A stretch of DNA of 59,607 nucleotides from Desulfuromonadales bacterium (GTDB taxonomy: Bacteria > Desulfobacterota > Desulfuromonadia > Desulfuromonadales > Syntrophotaleaceae). The stretch spans positions 1 through 59,607 of the forward strand of contig JASKKK010000013.1 in NCBI GenBank assembly GCA_030154185.1, written 5' to 3'. Shown piece by piece: positions 55,784-59,607 of this stretch. The notes under the pieces were generated by a model that saw only the letters and a list, made by a program, of their open reading frames with translations, had not been told where the DNA came from and ran no database searches. Each line of letters opens with the position of its first letter. The first letter of the stretch is position 1. The translations under genes were made by a program, and so were the position numbers.

Positions 55784-57508
55784 ATGTCACGAAGGCTTTT
55801 GGAGAAAGCGCAGCGGCGCCTGGCCGTCGAAAGCGGCCTGCAATCCAATGCATGGGGCGGGCGTCTGGCCGTGGCCCTTGTCTATCCCAATGTATATCAT
55901 CAGGCCATGAGCAATCTGGGATATCATACGGTCTACGAACTGCTCAATCGCCGCGAGGATACCCTTTGCGAACGGTTTTTTCTTCCCGATCGCGAGGATC
56001 TGGATGAACATCGCAAGACAGGATACCCGCTGTTTTCCCTGGAGTCGAAAAGGTTTCTTGATGAGTTCGACCTGATCGCTTTTTCCATCTCTTTTGAAAA
56101 CGATTATCTCAACCTGCCTGTCTTTTTTGAGTTGGCTCACCTGCCGTTGATGGCTGAAGAACGAGGCGGGGCCTATCCCCTGGTATTATGTGGGGGAGTC
56201 TGTGCCTTCCTCAACCCGGAACCGCTTGCCGGAATCATGGATCTTTTTGCTATCGGGGAGGCCGAGCCCTTGTTGCCCCCGCTTATCGATTATTTGAACG
56301 AAAGCTCCGAGGGCCGGGCCGATGTGCTGACCGGGTTATCCAAGCTGCCCGGCGTCTATGTTCCTTCCGGATACCGGGTCGATTATCGTGAAGATGGGCG
56401 CGTTGCCGCCTACATACCCGATCCGGGAGTACCGGAAAGGGTGGAACGACAATGGGTGCGCCGGCTCGACGATACAAGCAGTCGTTCCTGCGTTTATACC
56501 GAGGACACCGAATTCAAAGACATGGCGTTGGTCGAAATTTCGCGAGGCTGTGCGCGCAAATGCCGCTTTTGCGCTGCAGGATTCATTTATCTTCCGCCAC
56601 GAGAACGGAGTCTGCAAGCTCTGGAGGATGAACTGGACGACGGCCTTGAGCATCGCCAGCGGATCGGGCTGGTGAGTCCTGCGGTAGCCGACCACGACGA
56701 AATCGGTGCCATCAGCCGGAAAATTCTGAACAGCGGCGGACAGATTTCGGTGGCCAGTCTGCGCATCGATTCCTTGACCACCCGGGACGTCAAGGCCATG
56801 GCGAAATCGGGCCATCGTACCGTGGCCATTGCTCCGGAAGCGGGCAGCCAGCGGTTGCGTAATCTTATCAACAAAGGTCTCGATGAAAGCCAGATCCTGT
56901 CGGCGGTTCAATTGATCGCCGATGAAGATATCCCCAATCTCAAACTTTATTTTCTTATCGGATTGCCCACCGAAAAGGCGGAGGATGTGGAAGCGCTGCT
57001 GGAACTGGTGCGAAAAATACGAACGGTGTGGCTTGAGGCGGGACGCCGGCGCGGCCGACTCGGTAATCTGACCCTTTCGGTCAACCCTTTTATTCCCAAA
57101 CCTTTCACGCCATTGCAGTGGGCCGCCATGGAGTCGATTTCGGCGTTGAAGAAGAAGGTCCAGTATCTCAAACGACAGGTCGGGCGCATGGCCAACACGA
57201 ATGTAACCTGCGAATCGCTCAAGGCGGCCGAATTGCAGGCATTGTTGTCCAGAGGGGATCGCCGCACCGGACGCCTTTTGCCGCATCTGGCTGAGGGGGT
57301 CGGTCTTACGGCCGCCTGCCGTCGCGAAGGTCTGGAAAAGGATTTCTATCTCACGCGGGAACGGGATGAGGACGAAATCCTTCCCTGGGAAATCATCGAT
57401 CAGGGCGTCTCGCGTACCTTTTTGTGGTCCGAATATCGACGTGGACTGGCCGGTGATTTGACGCCCCCTTGCGGTTCCGGCTGCCATCGTTGCGGGATAT
57501 GTACCTGA
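55784..57508 (+). CDS. B12-binding-type radical SAM protein (TIGR03960-like)
   Basis: A 574-residue radical SAM protein. Residues 1-200 are a cobalamin-binding-like Rossmann region (VALVYPNVYHQAMSNLGYHT; LVLCGGVCAFLNPEP). The radical SAM cluster motif C-x3-C-x2-C is in SRGCARKCRFCAAG near residue 262, followed by ISVASLRIDSLT and AIAPEAGSQRLRNLI. The C-terminus ends with a second cysteine group, CGSGCHRCGICT. In relatives the gene is often next to a DUF2344 protein; none is seen here. The reaction is not known. The ATG at 55784 is chosen by alignment to the family's start; an ATG at 55757 is possible. Confidence 0.88.
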   Translation: MSRRLLEKAQRRLAVESGLQSNAWGGRLAVALVYPNVYHQAMSNLGYHTVYELLNRREDTLCERFFLPDREDLDEHRKTGYPLFSLESKRFLDEFDLIAFSISFENDYLNLPVFFELAHLPLMAEERGGAYPLVLCGGVCAFLNPEPLAGIMDLFAIGEAEPLLPPLIDYLNESSEGRADVLTGLSKLPGVYVPSGYRVDYREDGRVAAYIPDPGVPERVERQWVRRLDDTSSRSCVYTEDTEFKDMALVEISRGCARKCRFCAAGFIYLPPRERSLQALEDELDDGLEHRQRIGLVSPAVADHDEIGAISRKILNSGGQISVASLRIDSLTTRDVKAMAKSGHRTVAIAPEAGSQRLRNLINKGLDESQILSAVQLIADEDIPNLKLYFLIGLPTEKAEDVEALLELVRKIRTVWLEAGRRRGRLGNLTLSVNPFIPKPFTPLQWAAMESISALKKKVQYLKRQVGRMANTNVTCESLKAAELQALLSRGDRRTGRLLPHLAEGVGLTAACRREGLEKDFYLTRERDEDEILPWEIIDQGVSRTFLWSEYRRGLAGDLTPPCGSGCHRCGICT

Positions 57509-57525
57509 GAATATGATGCTCGCGT

Positions 57526-57553
57526 TTGACGCGGCATGCGATTACGGTACCCT
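57526..57553 (+). promoter_or_regulatory. Possible promoter of tpx
   Basis: TTGACG (57526-57531), a 16-bp spacer and TACCCT (57548-57553) lie about 40 bp before the tpx ATG. The -10 is weak. Confidence 0.3.
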
Positions 57554-57591
57554 TGATAAACATGTCTTAAACCGATGAAAGGAGAACGTCC

Positions 57592-58110
57592 ATGCCCGAG
57601 GAACGTACAGGTCTGGTGACATTTAAAGGCAATCCTATGACCCTGATGGGGCCGGCATTGAAAGTCGGTGCGGCAGCGCCGCCATTCACTCTGGTGGACA
57701 CCGATCTGCAGCCGGTTCGTCTGGCTGATTCGGCAGGCAAGATTCGTCTCGTTACCGTGGTGCCATCTCTCGATACGCCGGTTTGCGACACTATGGCGAG
57801 ACAGTTCAATCAACAGGCAGCCAACCTGCCGGAAGATGTGGTAGTTTATACCGTCAGCGTCGATCTCCCCTTTGCGCAGGCACGCTGGTGCGGCAACGCG
57901 GAAATCGATAAGGTCAAGACACTTTCCGATTATCAGGAACGTTCCTTCGGTCTCGACTATGGACTGCTGATAAAGGAACTCAAGCTTTTGGCCAGGGCGG
58001 TTCTGGTCATAGATCGTGACGATACCCTGCGGTATTTTCAACTGGTGAGGGAAATTGCCGAGGAACCCGATTACGAGGCGGCTCTGGAGGCCGTGAAACA
58101 GGTTTTGTGA
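57592..58110 (+). CDS. tpx: Thiol peroxidase (Tpx, atypical 2-Cys peroxiredoxin)
   Basis: A 172-residue thioredoxin-fold peroxidase that reduces lipid and hydrogen peroxides. The peroxidatic cysteine is in SLDTPVCDTMARQF and the resolving cysteine in AQARWCGNAEI, the classical Tpx pair. The start VTFKGNPMTLMGPALKVG fits the family. GGAG lies before the ATG, and a terminator follows, so it is probably monocistronic. In an anaerobe it would serve oxygen defence. Confidence 0.97.
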   Translation: MPEERTGLVTFKGNPMTLMGPALKVGAAAPPFTLVDTDLQPVRLADSAGKIRLVTVVPSLDTPVCDTMARQFNQQAANLPEDVVVYTVSVDLPFAQARWCGNAEIDKVKTLSDYQERSFGLDYGLLIKELKLLARAVLVIDRDDTLRYFQLVREIAEEPDYEAALEAVKQVL

Positions 58111-58134
58111 TGAATTCCCGCAAGTAGTACCAGA

Positions 58135-58165
58135 GGCCTCCGTCAACCGGCGGAGGCCGTTTTTG
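58135..58165 (+). terminator. Rho-independent terminator after tpx
   Basis: GGCCTCCG (58135-58142) pairs with CGGAGGCC (58151-58158) over an 8-base loop, followed by GTTTTT. It starts 24 bp after the tpx stop. Confidence 0.9.
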
Positions 58166-58215
58166 TGCCGAGCAAGACCACTCTCGTTCAGAATCCGGCC
58201 GACAAGGAGACGATC

Positions 58216-58608
58216 ATGAATCTTAAAGACTATTTCGAAAATACCATGGGTACCGGCGTTCTTGCCACGGCGGATGGTGACGGCAGGGTCGATGCGGCTA
58301 TTTACGCCCGTCCCCATATCCTGGAAGATGGAGGCATAGCTTTCATTATGCTCGATCGCCTCACTCATAAAAACCTCGAGACCAACCCTTATGCGACCTT
58401 CTTGTTCATGGAAAATGGCGAGGGATATCGAGGGTTGCGGCTGTTTTTGAAAAAGCTGCGGGAAGAAACCGATGCCGAACGCATTGCCAGTCTGTCGCGT
58501 CGTTGTCCCGGTTATGGCGAGGCGCGGGGGGCCAAATTTCTCGTAGTGTTTAAACTCGAAAAGATTCTCAATCTCATCGGTCCGGACAAGCCGGATATCC
58601 GTGCGTAA
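58216..58608 (+). CDS. Pyridoxamine 5'-phosphate oxidase-related FMN split-barrel protein
   Basis: A 130-residue small flavin-binding split-barrel protein. The sequence GTGVLATADGDGRVDAAIYARPH and FIMLDRLTHKNLETNPYATFLF follow the fold's strand pattern, in which the R/K-T-x-K/N region contacts FMN phosphate. The family includes flavin reductases and haem- or F420-binding proteins, so the substrate is open. AAGGAG lies before the ATG at 58216; the frame's earlier GTG lies within the tpx terminator. Confidence 0.8.
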   Translation: MNLKDYFENTMGTGVLATADGDGRVDAAIYARPHILEDGGIAFIMLDRLTHKNLETNPYATFLFMENGEGYRGLRLFLKKLREETDAERIASLSRRCPGYGEARGAKFLVVFKLEKILNLIGPDKPDIRA

Positions 58609-58723
58609 AAATTACTTCTTCTTTTTATATACCTGGTCGATCGTTTTCAATAGTAGCCAAGGTTGAAGAGACGATGGTCGGGGTTTCGTCGAAAGTCGCC
58701 GAGGTGGTAGAATAAGGGCACAT

Positions 58724-58767
58724 GCCGCAGACGCTACAAAGACCTAAGCGGCGTGCAAAAGGTCTGC
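58724..58767 (+). ncRNA. Structured leader, possible H-type pseudoknot
   Basis: Two sets of complementary arms interleave: GCCGC (58724-58728) with GCGGC (58748-58752), and AGACCT (58740-58745) with AGGTCT (58760-58765). An alternative pairs GCAGAC (58727-58732) with GTCTGC (58762-58767). It ends 35 bases before the small gene at 58803. No known riboswitch class was recognised. Confidence 0.4.
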
Positions 58768-58802
58768 AGTTTTGAGGCGGACCGCATTCCTGGAGGCTTA
58801 CG

Positions 58803-58994
58803 ATGAGACACGATCGTTTTGAAAATTTGTGTAAGGAAGTGGAGACGGGCAAAAGTAATTTTGTCAGTCATCCGTCAACTCACGAACAAGGGCGGGTGCT
58901 TAGCTGCTCCATCGATCATCTGGTGGTCGATACCGACGGCGGCAGCCGCTGTTGCTGGGATTATCACGAATGTGAAGAAATAAGCCGTGGTTAA
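58803..58994 (+). CDS. Small cysteine-containing protein of unknown function
   Basis: A 63-residue soluble protein with four cysteines (FENLCKEVE, VLSCSIDH, SRCCWDYHECEEI; the last three close together as CC-x5-C). It has no signal peptide or membrane segment. A good GGAGG lies 7 bases before the ATG, a structured leader precedes it and a strong terminator follows, so it appears to be a genuine single-gene unit. The clustered cysteines and histidine could bind a metal. I do not recognise the family. Confidence 0.7.
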   Translation: MRHDRFENLCKEVETGKSNFVSHPSTHEQGRVLSCSIDHLVVDTDGGSRCCWDYHECEEISRG

Positions 58995-59000
58995 AACGGA

Positions 59001-59037
59001 ACTCCCCGGACCTTCTGCAGGTCCGGGGAGTTTTTTT
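59001..59037 (+). terminator. Strong rho-independent terminator
   Basis: ACTCCCCGGACC (59001-59012) pairs perfectly with GGTCCGGGGAGT (59020-59031) over a 7-base loop, followed by T. It ends the small-protein unit and lies 44 bp from the convergent aroQ stop. Confidence 0.95.
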
Positions 59038-59081
59038 GCTCTTTCTCAAAGACCCCATGCTTGTCAAGCTTGATAAGGAAT

Positions 59082-59528
59082 TCAGCCCGATGCATTTATG
59101 AGTTTCGAGACCGCGATCAGTCCCAGGTGATAACTCTCCACGCCAAAGCCGCATATCTGTCCTTTTGCCAGCCCCGCGATGACCGAATGGCGGCGGAACT
59201 CTTCACGGGCATGAATGTTGGACATATGGACTTCAACAATCGGAACTTCGAGAACGGCCAGAGCATCGGCGATACCGTAACTGTAGTGGGTCCAGGCTCC
59301 GGCATTGATAACAATCGCAAAGATGTCCTGCTGATGAGCACGGTGAATGCGCGATACCATCTCCCCTTCATGATTGGTCTGAAAACATTCGGCCTCAAAA
59401 CCGAGCTCGGCGGCCCAGTCGGCGATCCGGTTATCGATTTCTTCGAGGGTTGCGGTTCCATAATGGGTAGGGTCCCGTTTACCGAACATGTTTAGATTGA
59501 TGCCGTGCAGGACAAGGATTTTTTTCAT
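59082..59528 (-). CDS. aroQ: Type II 3-dehydroquinate dehydratase
   Basis: A 148-residue dodecameric enzyme of the shikimate pathway. The start ILVLHGINLNMFGKRDPTHYG, the catalytic residues in INAGAWTHYSYGIADAL and VEVHMSNIHAREEFRRHS are conserved. GGAGGT precedes the ATG. The last 79 bases of the window are its upstream region; no clear promoter was assigned. The gene is read away from the window edge, so any operon partner would lie upstream, outside. Confidence 0.98.
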   Translation of the reverse strand: MKKILVLHGINLNMFGKRDPTHYGTATLEEIDNRIADWAAELGFEAECFQTNHEGEMVSRIHRAHQQDIFAIVINAGAWTHYSYGIADALAVLEVPIVEVHMSNIHAREEFRRHSVIAGLAKGQICGFGVESYHLGLIAVSKLINASG

Positions 59529-59607
59529 GTGTACCTCCGGTACTGAACCAAATGGAACAGTCGAATAGTATGAAAAGCATTTCGGTAAACTACCATGACC
59601 AAAAACC

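Noticed and set aside
58681-58770. Possible c-di-GMP (GEMM) riboswitch before the small gene, from the piece GACGC-TACAAAG-ACCTAAG
   Set aside because: The conserved GEMM core and tetraloop-receptor elements are missing; kept only as an unclassified structured leader.

Overview
The window looks like a chromosomal core segment of a Gram-negative deltaproteobacterium of the Desulfuromonadales/Geobacter type (Pelobacter, Syntrophotalea, Desulfuromonas or Geobacter relatives). This is inferred from gene order and protein style: an rpsP-khpA-rimM-trmD-(SAM-dependent RNA methyltransferase)-rplS operon, a dcw cluster whose FtsI carries a PASTA domain, a ThiE-ThiD fusion, a RACo-type ATPase and System II cytochrome c biogenesis genes. 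The species cannot be fixed from the sequence alone. No rRNA, tRNA, CRISPR array, transposase or prophage gene was seen.

Layout. 1-4.5 kb: the tail of an unidentified gene, a terminator, then a minus-strand RND efflux pump and its membrane-fusion partner. 4.7-7.4 kb: a compact minus-strand gntR-trpB-trpA operon with a promoter and a likely autoregulatory operator. 7.5-8.8 kb: a divergent gene for a diadenylate-cyclase-like (DAC) protein with an altered catalytic motif. 9.1-11.2 kb: two tandem ATP-grasp ligase genes, the upstream one with its natural start apparently out of frame behind a run of eight A. 11.3-14.3 kb: thiC and a thiE-thiD fusion behind a TPP riboswitch with a terminator. 14.8-17.3 kb: alr and a RACo-like ATPase lacking its iron-sulfur domain. 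17.4-24 kb: purH, purD, purE, resB, ccsA and a TrmN6-like methyltransferase. 24-37 kb: dciA diverging from ffh, then the rpsP-rplS operon, rnhB-yraN, nadE-rsmI, the convergent acyP-ligA pair and a CorC/HlyC-type membrane protein.

37.3-55.6 kb is an almost unbroken dcw operon: mraZ, rsmH, ftsL, ftsI, murE, murF, mraY, murD, ftsW, murG, murC, murB, ddl, ftsQ, ftsA, ftsZ, ended by a strong terminator. It supplies cytoplasmic and membrane steps of peptidoglycan precursor synthesis and the core divisome; alr at 14.8 kb feeds D-alanine to Ddl. 55.8-59.6 kb holds a B12-type radical SAM protein, tpx, a flavin split-barrel protein, a 63-residue cysteine-containing protein behind a leader that could fold as a pseudoknot, and aroQ on the minus strand.

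Most of the window is housekeeping. The places that deserve a second look are the DAC-like gene, the ATP-grasp pair with its A8 tract, the GntR-controlled trpBA, the truncated RACo-like ATPase, and the structured leader with its small protein near 58.7 kb. All functional statements rest on reading motifs by eye; no database search was possible.
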